From Shewanella litoralis (lineage in GTDB: Bacteria > Pseudomonadota > Gammaproteobacteria > Enterobacterales > Shewanellaceae): DNA of 64,000 bases. This document shows positions 16,794-25,803 of this stretch, piece after piece. The notes beneath the pieces are model-generated. The model was not told the origin of the DNA. It did no database searches and was given only the letters and a program-made list of their open reading frames with translations. Made by a program: the position numbers and the translations under genes. Numbering within the stretch: the stretch's first letter is position 1; the number at the start of each line of letters is the position of its first letter. The stretch covers positions 110,512 through 174,511 of the forward strand of contig NZ_WSRZ01000006.1 of assembly GCF_009828585.1 (NCBI RefSeq), given 5' to 3'.

Positions 16794-19700
16794 ATGAGCG
16801 ACAACACTTTCTTTTTTGGCGATTGGCAAGTTAATCCACAAAGCAATAGTATTCAGTCGGGTGACAAAATCCGCACCCTCGAACCTAAAGCCATGGACGT
16901 ATTAAAACTACTGTGCCAACACCAGGGAGAAGTGCTCACCCCTGACGATATTATTCGTCAATGTTGGGGAGATATTGCCATTGGTGACAATCCATTGCAT
17001 AAAGTCATAACCCAACTGCGTAAAGCTTTGGGCGATCAGGCATCAAACCCCAGTTACATTGAAACCATCCGCAAACGCGGTTACCGCACCCTTGCAAAAG
17101 TTGAGTTCCCCATTGGGCACCACACCCGAGTTACAACAGAGCCCTGGCAAGGTCAATCGCCCTTTCCTGGTTTACGTGCCTTTGAAGCAAATGATGCTAA
17201 CGTGTTTTTTGGCCGTGGTGAGCAAGTCGACACCTTACTCAATCGTATTTCTAAACAAATTCAATTCGGCCGTGCATTTTGCTTAGTGCTTGGCCCAAGT
17301 GGTACGGGTAAATCGTCGTTAATTAATGCGGGGGTGCTCCCTAACCTCAAAAGTGCCAGCGGCTTTAACGGCGTAGGGGTACTCGATTATGCCAGCCTGG
17401 ACTTAGCCGATGTTATCCAGGACCGCTTGCTTATTGATATTGCCGGCGCCATGCTCGACTGGGAAATAAACGATATTCCGGTGTTTAACCAGTTAAGCGC
17501 ACAACAACTTGCCGTGCAGCTAATGCAAGATATACCTAACGTTATCAACCAATGCCAACAGGCCATAACCGCAGCCAAAACGAGCCATCAATATAGCCAA
17601 CCGCAATTTTGTTTGTTTATCGACCGTTTAGAAGTGCTGCTGTCATCACCCATTTATAGCGAACAACAACGCACAGAGATTCTCGATGTACTCGAAGCAT
17701 TAGCGACATCAGGATCAGTACTGATTATCAGCGCCTGTCGTAATGACTTTTACCCCCAGGTGGTCAGCCACCCAAGCTTAATGGCAGGTAAAGCCAACGG
17801 TTCACACTTTGATTTGTCGACACCAAGCCGAACCGAACTCATGCAAATGATCCGTTTACCCGCCAATGCCGCTAACCTCACATGGTCAGTTGATCCCAAT
17901 ACCGCCATGCCGCTCGATGAACTGCTTTGTAGTGACGCCGCATCCAACCCAGATGCACTGCCCATGTTGCAATACACCTTAGAAGCGCTATATCTCAAGC
18001 GCGATGAAAATGACCAGCTTTTAGTGTCTGAATACCACTCACTAGGCGGCTTAGAAGGGGCTATTGGTAAAAATGCCGAGCAAGTGCTTGCCGGATTAAA
18101 TGAAGCCGAACGTACTGCGTTACCTAACGTGCTATCAATGTTAATCACTTTATCCGAAGACGAAAAGTCAGTGACCAGCCGCGCAGCTAATTGGGAAGGA
18201 TTAAAAAATGATGCAGAACAAAATCTCGTTAAAGCCATGGTCGACAACCGCTTGTTTGTCTCGCATCTTCAATACGATAAAGCCTGTTTTAGTATTGCTC
18301 ACGAGGCCTTATTAAGGCGCTGGCCGCGAGCAACCCAATGGATAAACGAGCATAAAGACAGCTTAGCAATTAAAAGCCGCTTACAGAATCAAACACAGCG
18401 TTGGTTAACTGAGTCAAAAAGCGCGGCCTATTTACTCACTGAAGGTAAACCCTTAGTGGAGGCACAAAGCTTAATCAACAATTCGCTGTTTACCCTAGAA
18501 CCTCAACAATTGGCGCTTATTCAGGCATCTAGCAAACAGGCCAACATCGGACGCTGGCGCCGCCGCGCAGTCATGCTAGCCCTTGTGGTACTGACGTTAA
18601 TTTCTGTCGCCATGAGTATTCGCAGTATTGAGGCCGAAAACCAGGCACAACAAAAACGCCTGGCGGCAGAAAACTTACTCGGTTTTATGGTGGGTGAATT
18701 CGCCGACAAAATGCGCGGTATTGGTCGCATGGACTTGCTCGATGGGATCAGTAATAAAGCATTAGAATATTTCAGCGACTTTTCGGCCGACGATGCCAGC
18801 TATTTAAGCTTTGAAGCGCAGTTTCAACACAGCCAAACCTTAGAGGCCATGGGCGAAGTGGCCTATTCGCGCGGCAATACCGACGAAGCCCACAGCGCCT
18901 TAATTGCCGCCCGTGAGCGCATGCTACCGTTACTCGAAATACAACCGCAAAACCTTAGTTTACTTAAAACGTTAGGGGCCAATGCTTTTTGGCTTGGCCA
19001 GCTTGAATACGATAAAAGTGATTGGGCTGCAACACAGCCTTGGTTGGAGCAATACTTAAGCTACAGCCAAGCCATGTATCAATACGCGCCAGACGATGAC
19101 GATGCCATTATGGAGTTGTCGTACGCACAAAACTCTCTTGGCTCGATACACATGAAGCAGCAACACTTTACCGCCGCCCGAGAGTCATTTGAGCAATCAT
19201 TGCTACTCAAGTTACAACTATGGGATAAAGATAACACCGAAAGCCAATTAATTGCCGATATTGCAGACACTCGCTCATGGATTGCCAGCGCCGCCACCGC
19301 CCAAGGCGATATTAGTGCAGCAATAAGGATCCATGAGCAAATTCAACAGCAGTTGGCCAATCAAGCGCTGGGAAAGCAGCCTTATATACTTGAACGACTA
19401 TCCAGTAGCTACCAACAGCTGGCGATTTTATTAAGTTATCGAGGTCATAACTCACAAGCCTTTGAAAAAGCAAAACTTGGTCTCATTGCTATTACCAATG
19501 CCCTAAAACAAGACCCTGAAAATGAAGTTTGGAAAATCCTGCAATATCATGATTATCTGAATATGTTGGCTTTTAGCCTTGAACCAATTGAACAAACAAT
19601 GAGCTACAGTGTTGACTCATTAGCATCCATATTTGCTGAAGATTTGTACTTACAAACCTCTAACAAAAAAAGTGATTTACTGGCAAACTACCAACTGGCT

Positions 19701-20090
19701 GCAGCATATTATTTAGCATCACAAGGATTATTGTCCGATAGCCTAAACTATGCCCAACAGGCAACAACCTCTTTTAATCAATTAATCAATGAGTTTAAGC
19801 AGAGTTCACTTTATGTGGCTAATTTAACCCAAAGCAATATGTTAGCCGCGTCATTACTGGCTTCCATAGGCCAGCCACAACAAGTTATCACCTTGTGTCG
19901 GCAATCTAAAAATCTGTTAGCAACTATTGTTGAAAAAAATAACGACCCACAATTTACCATTCCTTATGCTCAAGCTCTCGATTGCCTTGGCGAACTCGAC
20001 CAACACCCTGATTTATTGCAACTGTTACAACAATCGGCCATAACCGATTTTAGGTTTAATCCTAAACTTAAACTTAACCCTAAACCCTAA
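16794..20090 (+). CDS. Winged-helix / nSTAND ATPase / transmembrane / TPR signalling protein
   Basis: 1098 residues. Residues ~5-100 are an OmpR/CadC-type winged helix (LHKVITQLRKALGD, YIETIRKRGYRTL). A FPGLRAFEANDANVFFGR segment starts an nSTAND-type NTPase with P-loop GPSGTGKS at 167-174. A basic patch and one membrane helix follow at ~585-611 (VMLALVVLTLISVAMS), then ~480 residues of TPR-like helical pairs. The topology suggests a cytosolic DNA-binding and ATPase part with periplasmic TPRs, like CadC with a STAND switch inserted. The two paralogous genes immediately downstream are probable targets or partners. Its ligand and DNA site are unknown. Confidence 0.85.
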   Translation: MSDNTFFFGDWQVNPQSNSIQSGDKIRTLEPKAMDVLKLLCQHQGEVLTPDDIIRQCWGDIAIGDNPLHKVITQLRKALGDQASNPSYIETIRKRGYRTLAKVEFPIGHHTRVTTEPWQGQSPFPGLRAFEANDANVFFGRGEQVDTLLNRISKQIQFGRAFCLVLGPSGTGKSSLINAGVLPNLKSASGFNGVGVLDYASLDLADVIQDRLLIDIAGAMLDWEINDIPVFNQLSAQQLAVQLMQDIPNVINQCQQAITAAKTSHQYSQPQFCLFIDRLEVLLSSPIYSEQQRTEILDVLEALATSGSVLIISACRNDFYPQVVSHPSLMAGKANGSHFDLSTPSRTELMQMIRLPANAANLTWSVDPNTAMPLDELLCSDAASNPDALPMLQYTLEALYLKRDENDQLLVSEYHSLGGLEGAIGKNAEQVLAGLNEAERTALPNVLSMLITLSEDEKSVTSRAANWEGLKNDAEQNLVKAMVDNRLFVSHLQYDKACFSIAHEALLRRWPRATQWINEHKDSLAIKSRLQNQTQRWLTESKSAAYLLTEGKPLVEAQSLINNSLFTLEPQQLALIQASSKQANIGRWRRRAVMLALVVLTLISVAMSIRSIEAENQAQQKRLAAENLLGFMVGEFADKMRGIGRMDLLDGISNKALEYFSDFSADDASYLSFEAQFQHSQTLEAMGEVAYSRGNTDEAHSALIAARERMLPLLEIQPQNLSLLKTLGANAFWLGQLEYDKSDWAATQPWLEQYLSYSQAMYQYAPDDDDAIMELSYAQNSLGSIHMKQQHFTAARESFEQSLLLKLQLWDKDNTESQLIADIADTRSWIASAATAQGDISAAIRIHEQIQQQLANQALGKQPYILERLSSSYQQLAILLSYRGHNSQAFEKAKLGLIAITNALKQDPENEVWKILQYHDYLNMLAFSLEPIEQTMSYSVDSLASIFAEDLYLQTSNKKSDLLANYQLAAAYYLASQGLLSDSLNYAQQATTSFNQLINEFKQSSLYVANLTQSNMLAASLLASIGQPQQVITLCRQSKNLLATIVEKNNDPQFTIPYAQALDCLGELDQHPDLLQLLQQSAITDFRFNPKLKLNPKP

Positions 20091-20107
20091 ACCCTAAACC
20101 CTAAACC
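20059..20107 (+). repeat. Telomere-like CCCTAAA tandem repeat at the STAND gene 3' end
   Basis: Four perfect 7-bp copies of CCCTAAA lie at 20078-20105, preceded by degenerate CTTAAA/CCTAAA units from 20059. The stop codon (20088-20090) lies inside the second copy. The array also forms the spacer to the next gene. Since 7 bp shifts the frame and TAA occurs in the unit, copy-number change would alter only the last few residues. Confidence 0.9.
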
Positions 20108-20124
20108 AAAGTATGGAGAATATA

Positions 20125-20505
20125 ATGTCAAACACTCAAGGCCAAGCAACGTTTTTTAATCTCACTATCACCCTAAACGACAAAGATGTACCAGTATTTA
20201 CTTACACCAACCTAGATGGCACAGATGTATGTGGCAATGTCGTCGTTAACCAATACAGCACCATTTCTTACCAGCTAATTGATAAAACCGGTAAAGGGCT
20301 AAAATTTGTTGGTGCGGCCTTCACCACACCTTTTGATAAAATTATTGATGCGATAACCATTAGCAGCGATGGCACATTAATTCAATTAACCGATTTAGAT
20401 GAAACCCCAGGCAATACCGGTTTTCAGTTTGTGTTGTCAAACACCTGTAATAGCTTGCAGATGCTCAGCCCTGACCCACAAATTGTCAATCACCCAAATC
20501 ATTAA
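20125..20505 (+). CDS. Small DP-EP-like protein, cytosolic paralog
   Basis: 126 residues, no signal peptide, predicted mainly beta-structure. The C-terminal ~85 residues align with the C-terminal domain of the exported protein at 20679: shared elements are VCGNV/ACDGNV, ISYQL/ITYQL, the TPFD/NPFD turn, a GFQFV/KFQFI strand and the ending LSPDPQ(I/V). I recall a small Shewanella family called DP-EP (DUF1888) with such features, but cannot confirm membership. I chose ATG 20125 because GGAG lies 7 bp upstream. It begins 34 bp after the STAND protein gene and is probably cotranscribed with it. Confidence 0.75.
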   Translation: MSNTQGQATFFNLTITLNDKDVPVFTYTNLDGTDVCGNVVVNQYSTISYQLIDKTGKGLKFVGAAFTTPFDKIIDAITISSDGTLIQLTDLDETPGNTGFQFVLSNTCNSLQMLSPDPQIVNHPNH

Positions 20506-20531
20506 ACAAACAAACAAACAACTAACTGAAG

Positions 20532-20556
20532 AAGCTCAGACTTGCCCTGAGCTTTT
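20532..20556 (+). terminator. Terminator after the small DP-EP-like gene
   Basis: An 8-bp stem AAGCTCAG/CTGAGCTT (20532-20539 with 20547-20554) with a 7-nt loop and a short T-run follows the stop codon. The same stem core appears in the terminator after the paralogous gene at 21457. Confidence 0.75.
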
Positions 20557-20678
20557 ATCTTGTCCAGCATAATTAAAATAACCAATAATTAAACCTTGAT
20601 AAAACGGCGTGTGTAATCCATTAACACACGGCGAATTATTAGTTTAAAAAGTGAATTTATAATTTAAAAGGATTAAGT

Positions 20679-21443
20679 ATGAAACGTTCTATCTCTAGGG
20701 TGTTTGCTGCCATACTATGTGCCTCATCAATGATTAGCCAAGCGGCGACACAACAAGAAATCGATTTAGCACTGGCACCGGTTAAAAATAATGCACAACT
20801 GCAAGTGATATTAAGCGACGCGTCAGCGTTAGATGCCCTCGAAGATAATTTACCCCTCTTCCTCAACAGCGTAACCTATACACAGCAAGGCGCTCACGAC
20901 GGGATTCATTTTGACCAAAGCGTGCTAGAAGATAATCTAACCGTAACTGAAATTTATAAAATTCTGGCATTATTTGGTCAACAAACCAACATAGCCCAAT
21001 ATCAAGGTGCCGAAGTCGTTAACGATACTGACCGTTTATTATTAGACATATCCACTTCAGCATTACCATACTGTGAAGCAGCCAGCCCAATCGACCTAAG
21101 TGTAATTATGGACAGCAGCAAACAAGCGCTATTCAGCTACGCTCAAAATAACGTTGCTTGCGATGGCAACGTTGAACTAACCGAAAACACTACCATCACG
21201 TATCAACTGGTCAACACCGCTGAATCGCCACAAGGGTTACGCTTAACGGGTGCAGGCTTTGCCAACCCGTTCGACGCGCATATCGAAACAGTCACCGTTA
21301 GCGAAGACGGCCAAGCAATATACTTACAAAATAATATCCAAAATACTGGTGTTAGCAAGTTCCAATTCATTTTCGCCTCTGATGAAAATACCTTATTGTT
21401 ACTCAGTCCAGATCCACAAGTTATCAATCGTCCAGAAAATTAA
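20679..21443 (+). CDS. Exported protein with C-terminal DP-EP-like domain
   Basis: 254 residues with a signal peptide (about residues 1-22, MKRSISRVFAAILCASS then SQAA). The middle part, residues ~30-140, has no recognised family. The C-terminal ~90 residues are paralogous to the 126-residue protein encoded just upstream. Two cysteines (CEAAS and ACDGN) could form a periplasmic disulfide. An AAAGGA ribosome-binding site lies 8 bp upstream. It probably shares the STAND protein's regulation, but a terminator precedes it, so its own promoter in 20557-20678 is likely. No function is assigned. Confidence 0.75.
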   Translation: MKRSISRVFAAILCASSMISQAATQQEIDLALAPVKNNAQLQVILSDASALDALEDNLPLFLNSVTYTQQGAHDGIHFDQSVLEDNLTVTEIYKILALFGQQTNIAQYQGAEVVNDTDRLLLDISTSALPYCEAASPIDLSVIMDSSKQALFSYAQNNVACDGNVELTENTTITYQLVNTAESPQGLRLTGAGFANPFDAHIETVTVSEDGQAIYLQNNIQNTGVSKFQFIFASDENTLLLLSPDPQVINRPEN

Positions 21444-21456
21444 TTTTCTTGATCAA

Positions 21457-21484
21457 GAAAGCTCAGGGATTTTCCTGAGCTTTC
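21457..21484 (+). terminator. Terminator after the exported DP-EP-like gene
   Basis: A perfect 11-bp stem (21457-21467 with 21474-21484) has a 6-nt loop. Its core is identical to that of the terminator at 20532, which suggests the gene and its terminator were duplicated together. Confidence 0.7.
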
Positions 21485-21980
21485 AGTTATCGATAAACGG
21501 CAAAATAGTTTACCGTAACATCTCAAGAACACTCACATCGGCCCACCCATTAACACACTCGAACACGATAAAACGAGCTCAATAACGAACAACTTTATTG
21601 CACAAAACTCAGTCTAAAAATAAATCCATACAGCTTTACGCTTGTAGCAAACACATTTCGAATCAGTAATCATTAACCCTAAAAAAACGCTATAAATCCC
21701 AACGTTTAACCAGCCGATGAGCACACCAAACAGACCATTTCCACTTATAAATGGATAGATGCTCTATCAACCAAAACCCAAATACCAAACAAAACTTCAC
21801 CCTCAAACAGCAAACACCAGTGAATACGAACAAATTCACACAATAAGAATCCACTTTAAAAACTATTAAATCAACAAGTTAAAAGCAGAAGATTACCGAA
21901 AGGTTAAAAATCGCTATTACTAATAGAGTGTTTGACATCAACAAGGGGTTACCAATACCAAACGCTTAAGGGAATGCACC
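21485..21980. other. Non-coding gap of about 500 bp
   Basis: AT-rich sequence between the terminator and the next gene. I see no conserved ORF, RNA gene or clear repeat on either strand; the short ORFs present have no ribosome-binding site or recognisable motif. The promoter of the downstream diguanylate cyclase must lie here. Confidence 0.5.
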
Positions 21981-23084
21981 ATGTTTACCAATGATAAATT
22001 AACTGAACTCAATGACACGATTTCTCGTGTGACAAAACTCACTGACTCATTTGCACAATTCCCTGGTGTAATAAAACAAACTGCGTCGACAACCTCAGGG
22101 GGGAATGCCCAGTCAAATACACCTCTACGTGCCACAGAAAACAGCCAAGGTATAACTGCAGCTAACCTACAAATTAGCACCTTGCTCAATGTGATTACGG
22201 CAATTTCAGAAGCGATTTTTGTGATTAACTCCGCAGGTGTGATTGAGATGATTAATCCGTTAGGCGCTAAATTATTCGGTGCCCCTGCCGAAATGTTAAT
22301 CGGTCAAACCTGGACCGATTATCTGCAAAGTCCTTTCAAAGATGAGTATCAATCTTTATTTACCTTATGGAATAGCGCCAGTAATGAAGCCAATAAAGTG
22401 ACTCAGTTTAATCATGGCCCTAAAGAAATTGTCATTAATCGCGCCGACAGTACGCTACTTGAAGCAGACTTATCCTTGTCATGTTTACCATCGATGCAGA
22501 TAGGATCTGAACCATTATTTATTGGCATCATGCATAATCTCACCACCCATAAAGCCGAGTACAACAAACTGCGCCACTTAGCCCATACCGACAAATTAAC
22601 CGGCCTTGCCAATCGTCACGCTTTTGATGATGCCCTGCAAACTAACTGGAACGACAGCATTAACCATGACCAACCGCTGTGTTTAATCATTATCGATGTC
22701 GATTTCTTTAAAATGTTTAATGACCAATATGGCCATGTTAACGGCGATAAATGTTTGCAAAAAATTGCTCAAGTACTGACAGAGGTTCTCCCCTCTAACA
22801 ATGCCATGGCTGCCCGATTTGGCGGTGAAGAGTTTGTGGTCATTTTACCTAACAGTAATCCGCTCATTGCGGAATATATTGCAAGACAAATTCAACAAAG
22901 GGTTAATCAGTTAACCTTTACCGATATAGGATTACCTGCACAAACCAAAATCAGTGTTAGTCAGGGCATTGCCTGTGAACGCAGTGGCCAATATCGCACC
23001 CCAACCGCACTGATATGTGCTGCCGACACGGCACTTTATCGCGCTAAATCAAGTGGCCGTAACCGCATCAATATGAGTAGTTAA
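21981..23084 (+). CDS. Soluble PAS-GGDEF diguanylate cyclase without I-site
   Basis: 367 residues: a poorly conserved N-terminal 60 residues, a PAS domain (about 65-190, with VIEMINPLGAKLFG) and a GGDEF domain (about 195-367) with active-site GGEEF. The residues five positions before GGEEF read SNNA, so the RxxD inhibitory site is missing, unlike the cyclase at 12974. It should synthesise c-di-GMP with no I-site feedback. AAGGGA lies upstream of the ATG. No membrane helix or other sensory domain is present. Confidence 0.9.
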   Translation: MFTNDKLTELNDTISRVTKLTDSFAQFPGVIKQTASTTSGGNAQSNTPLRATENSQGITAANLQISTLLNVITAISEAIFVINSAGVIEMINPLGAKLFGAPAEMLIGQTWTDYLQSPFKDEYQSLFTLWNSASNEANKVTQFNHGPKEIVINRADSTLLEADLSLSCLPSMQIGSEPLFIGIMHNLTTHKAEYNKLRHLAHTDKLTGLANRHAFDDALQTNWNDSINHDQPLCLIIIDVDFFKMFNDQYGHVNGDKCLQKIAQVLTEVLPSNNAMAARFGGEEFVVILPNSNPLIAEYIARQIQQRVNQLTFTDIGLPAQTKISVSQGIACERSGQYRTPTALICAADTALYRAKSSGRNRINMSS

Positions 23085-23106
23085 TAGACAGCCACTCAAT
23101 AAACCA

Positions 23107-24264
23107 TTATTTGCACGCTTGGTATGCTGCTATCTTACTTTTTTGATTAGCTTGCTGGGCCATATGATATTCAGCTGGCGTAGCAAAGTGTGCATCCCAA
23201 TGCTGTAATTTAGGCAGCATAAGTCGATGCCATAGTGGCGGAATGAGGGTTAAGACAAAGGTGCTAAGGTATCCACCAATCATTTGTGGTGCATCGGGAT
23301 AAGGTGCTAATTGATGATAAGGCAGTTGCCCTTGAGCATGGTGATGAGAGTGCCGGGTTAAGTTAAACATGGCCCACGAGCTTACTCGCTTATTGGTATT
23401 CCAGGAGTGATGGGGTTTTACTGGCGAATTAAGTTCGCGAACCAAACCATAATGCTCCATGTAATTGACGATCTCTAAGGTCGCTTTAGCCCATAATGCC
23501 ATTAATACAAAAAAGCTTAACCCTTGCCAACCCGCAAGCCAAAATACCCACATCATAATAGCTAAGCTCATGGCGTAGCCTCGTAATGCTTTATTGTGCC
23601 AACGCCACACCGCAAGCTGTTTACGCACTAGCCTTTGCTGCTCAATGTGCCACGCACTTATATTGCCCTTAATGGTCGAAATAATAATATGGGCGTATAC
23701 ACTACGACCTCGAGGTGCGGTCGCTGGATCGTTTAAGGTACTAACGTATTTATGATGGCCATACACATGTTCAATAGCAAAATTTGCATCAAAACTAAAT
23801 GCTAACAACCAACGCCCAATCAATAATGACACAGGGTCCCAAGTGCGATGCGTTAGCTCATGGCCAGTAATGGTTGCCATTACTCCAACCACTAAGCCTA
23901 AGTAAACCACCATCACACCATATTGAAATACACTCGTATTTTGACGCGCTTGCAAGGCATCATAGCCAGTTAAACTGCTTATCCATGCACCATATTGCCC
24001 GATATCTTGACTGGCAAACTGCCAGCAACACACAAACACCAATATCACGGTTAAAGGCAATGCCAACCATAACTGCCACGTCAATAAAGCCGGAAATCGA
24101 TAGCTTGGTGTGTGCACGTCGTCACCAAATAAAATATCGCCACCTAAATAAACGGCAACCCAAATAGCAAACCCCATACTGATGTACGACTCACCTAAGG
24201 TAATACTGACAATGGCAATCAACGCCATAAGGTGAAACGACATAAATTTAAGATACTTAAACAT
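23107..24264 (-). CDS. AlkB-type membrane alkane monooxygenase
   Basis: 385 residues with about six hydrophobic helices. The diiron His boxes are HELTHR, EHVYGHHKY and RHSHHHAQ, and the alkane-hydroxylase signature NYMEHYG is present, so it is AlkB/XylM-like rather than a fatty acid desaturase. The third box has His where AlkB usually has Asp (RHSDHHA). It would hydroxylate terminal methyl groups of alkanes or related chains. I chose ATG 24264 because GAGGAGG lies 6 bp upstream; a longer ORF start at 24291 would overlap the ferredoxin gene. It forms a two-gene unit with that ferredoxin. Confidence 0.88.
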   Translation of the reverse strand: MFKYLKFMSFHLMALIAIVSITLGESYISMGFAIWVAVYLGGDILFGDDVHTPSYRFPALLTWQLWLALPLTVILVFVCCWQFASQDIGQYGAWISSLTGYDALQARQNTSVFQYGVMVVYLGLVVGVMATITGHELTHRTWDPVSLLIGRWLLAFSFDANFAIEHVYGHHKYVSTLNDPATAPRGRSVYAHIIISTIKGNISAWHIEQQRLVRKQLAVWRWHNKALRGYAMSLAIMMWVFWLAGWQGLSFFVLMALWAKATLEIVNYMEHYGLVRELNSPVKPHHSWNTNKRVSSWAMFNLTRHSHHHAQGQLPYHQLAPYPDAPQMIGGYLSTFVLTLIPPLWHRLMLPKLQHWDAHFATPAEYHMAQQANQKSKIAAYQACK

Positions 24265-24274
24265 GGCTGCCTCC

Positions 24275-24604
24275 TCACTCTTGCGGCTCATCAGCTAACT
24301 GGCGCTGACGCAGATTAACCTTAATATTAACAGCAGATTTAGGCACGCTTTGACAGGCCAAAATCATGCCTTGAGCTATGGCCTTAGCTGACAATACATA
24401 AGCACTGTCGGTTAATTGCTTAACCTCACCAGACACTAACTGGCACCGACAAGCGCCACAACTGCCTACCTGGCAATGATGAGGAAAAGCAATATCGGCT
24501 GCCAATGCCGAGGCTAAAACGGTTTGTTTTACGCTGGCTTGCTCAACCACGAGGGTGTCATTAATGGTTAAGCTCACAGCTTTAGCGGTAAACATTGACA
24601 ACAT
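24275..24604 (-). CDS. Plant-type 2Fe-2S ferredoxin, electron donor to AlkB-like enzyme
   Basis: 109 residues with the CxxxxCxxC cluster motif (CQVGSCGACRC) and a distal Cys in LACQSVP, as in plant-type [2Fe-2S] ferredoxins. It lies 10 bp upstream of the alkane monooxygenase gene, so it is the likely electron donor in place of a rubredoxin. A separate ferredoxin reductase is not encoded nearby. The AraC gene upstream is divergent. Confidence 0.85.
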   Translation of the reverse strand: MLSMFTAKAVSLTINDTLVVEQASVKQTVLASALAADIAFPHHCQVGSCGACRCQLVSGEVKQLTDSAYVLSAKAIAQGMILACQSVPKSAVNIKVNLRQRQLADEPQE

Positions 24605-24721
24605 AAGTAATCCTTTAAAGGTTAAAGGGTCACTTTACGTCAGCAGACAAAATAGAAAAGAGGGATAAATAGACATAAAGGGGTCATTAATAGACAAGCA
24701 CCGACAAATCCGTTACAACTG

Positions 24722-25768
24722 ATGAATAGGATTGATATAAAGATTGATAAGGATGCTATGCAACCACTGCCGATTTTTTATTTAAACCAAGTTTATCAAC
24801 AACTGCGTCAGTGGGGCTGTGATGTTAACATTTGGTTGGTGCATAACGGCATCACACTTGAGCAATTACAAGATCCACACTATCAAGTGAGTTTTGATGA
24901 TTATCAACGCCTCATAAACTCTGCCATTCATCTTTGCGCCAAACCAGAGCTCGGCTTGCATGTCGGCAATCGCATAGGCATTAACACTCATGGCATGATG
25001 GGTTTCGCCATGCTTAACAGCAGCACACTTAAACAAGCTATTGATACATTGAAGCAGTTTATTAACACCCGCACGCCACTGGTTAAGATTAATACCCACG
25101 AAACGGCCAACACTACGGTTGTTACCCTTGAAGAAATACACCCGCTGGGAATAATACGGCAACCCTATATGGATGCATTGCTGGTGACGATTGCCAAATT
25201 GCTACAACAACTCATGCCGCAATTCACGCTGCTATCGACGCCGTTATGCCAAGTAAACCTAAGCTTTGCAGCGCCCACTTATTGGCAACAATACGCGGAA
25301 TTATTTCAGGTGCCGGTGCATTTTAATCAAGCCAACACCCAGTTAATATTAACTCAAGCATCAATGACGCAACCGCTTGATATGGCCGACCCGAGTTCGT
25401 TTATGCAAGCCAAACAATGGTGTATTAACGAACTTGAGCAACTTAACGGCCAACAGGGTTTAAGTGATAAGGTGTATCAATATTTACTCCAAAGCCCAAT
25501 ACCATTACCAAGCTTAAGTGACACGGCGGCGCATTTTCACATGACGCCCCGTACGGTACATCGCCATTTAAGCCAACAACAAAGTAGCTATAAGCAAATT
25601 GTCGCGTCGGTAAATCACCATATTTCGAAGCAATACTTGTCACAAACCAGTGGCAGTATTAAACAGTTAGCTTATCAATTGGGCTACGTTGATGTGGCTA
25701 ATTTTCGGCGGGCATTTAAACGCTGGCAAGGCGCAACACCCAGTGAATATCGCCAACAACAAACCTAG
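24722..25768 (+). CDS. AraC-family regulator divergent from the alkane monooxygenase genes
   Basis: 348 residues. The N-terminal domain resembles the arabinose-binding-type domain of OruR-class AraC proteins (residues ~20-210). The C-terminal HTH has SLSDTAAHFHMTPRTVHRHL and the second helix-turn-helix QLAYQLGYVDVANFRRAFKRW. The ORF starts at ATG 24722, but the ATG at 24758 has AAGGA 4 bp upstream and may be the true start. It is divergent from the ferredoxin gene and is the probable inducer of alkane oxidation. Confidence 0.85.
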   Translation: MNRIDIKIDKDAMQPLPIFYLNQVYQQLRQWGCDVNIWLVHNGITLEQLQDPHYQVSFDDYQRLINSAIHLCAKPELGLHVGNRIGINTHGMMGFAMLNSSTLKQAIDTLKQFINTRTPLVKINTHETANTTVVTLEEIHPLGIIRQPYMDALLVTIAKLLQQLMPQFTLLSTPLCQVNLSFAAPTYWQQYAELFQVPVHFNQANTQLILTQASMTQPLDMADPSSFMQAKQWCINELEQLNGQQGLSDKVYQYLLQSPIPLPSLSDTAAHFHMTPRTVHRHLSQQQSSYKQIVASVNHHISKQYLSQTSGSIKQLAYQLGYVDVANFRRAFKRWQGATPSEYRQQQT

Positions 25769-25803
25769 GGTGTGTGTATTATATTAATGTACTAATAAGC
25801 TGA

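Noticed and set aside
16794-20090. Classical phage-defence STAND (Avs-type) protein
   Set aside because: No nuclease or protease effector domain is seen; it has a winged helix and a membrane helix, which point to a signalling regulator.
23107-24264. Fatty acid desaturase annotation
   Set aside because: The NYMEHYG signature and HELTHR/EHVYGHH boxes fit AlkB/XylM hydroxylases better.
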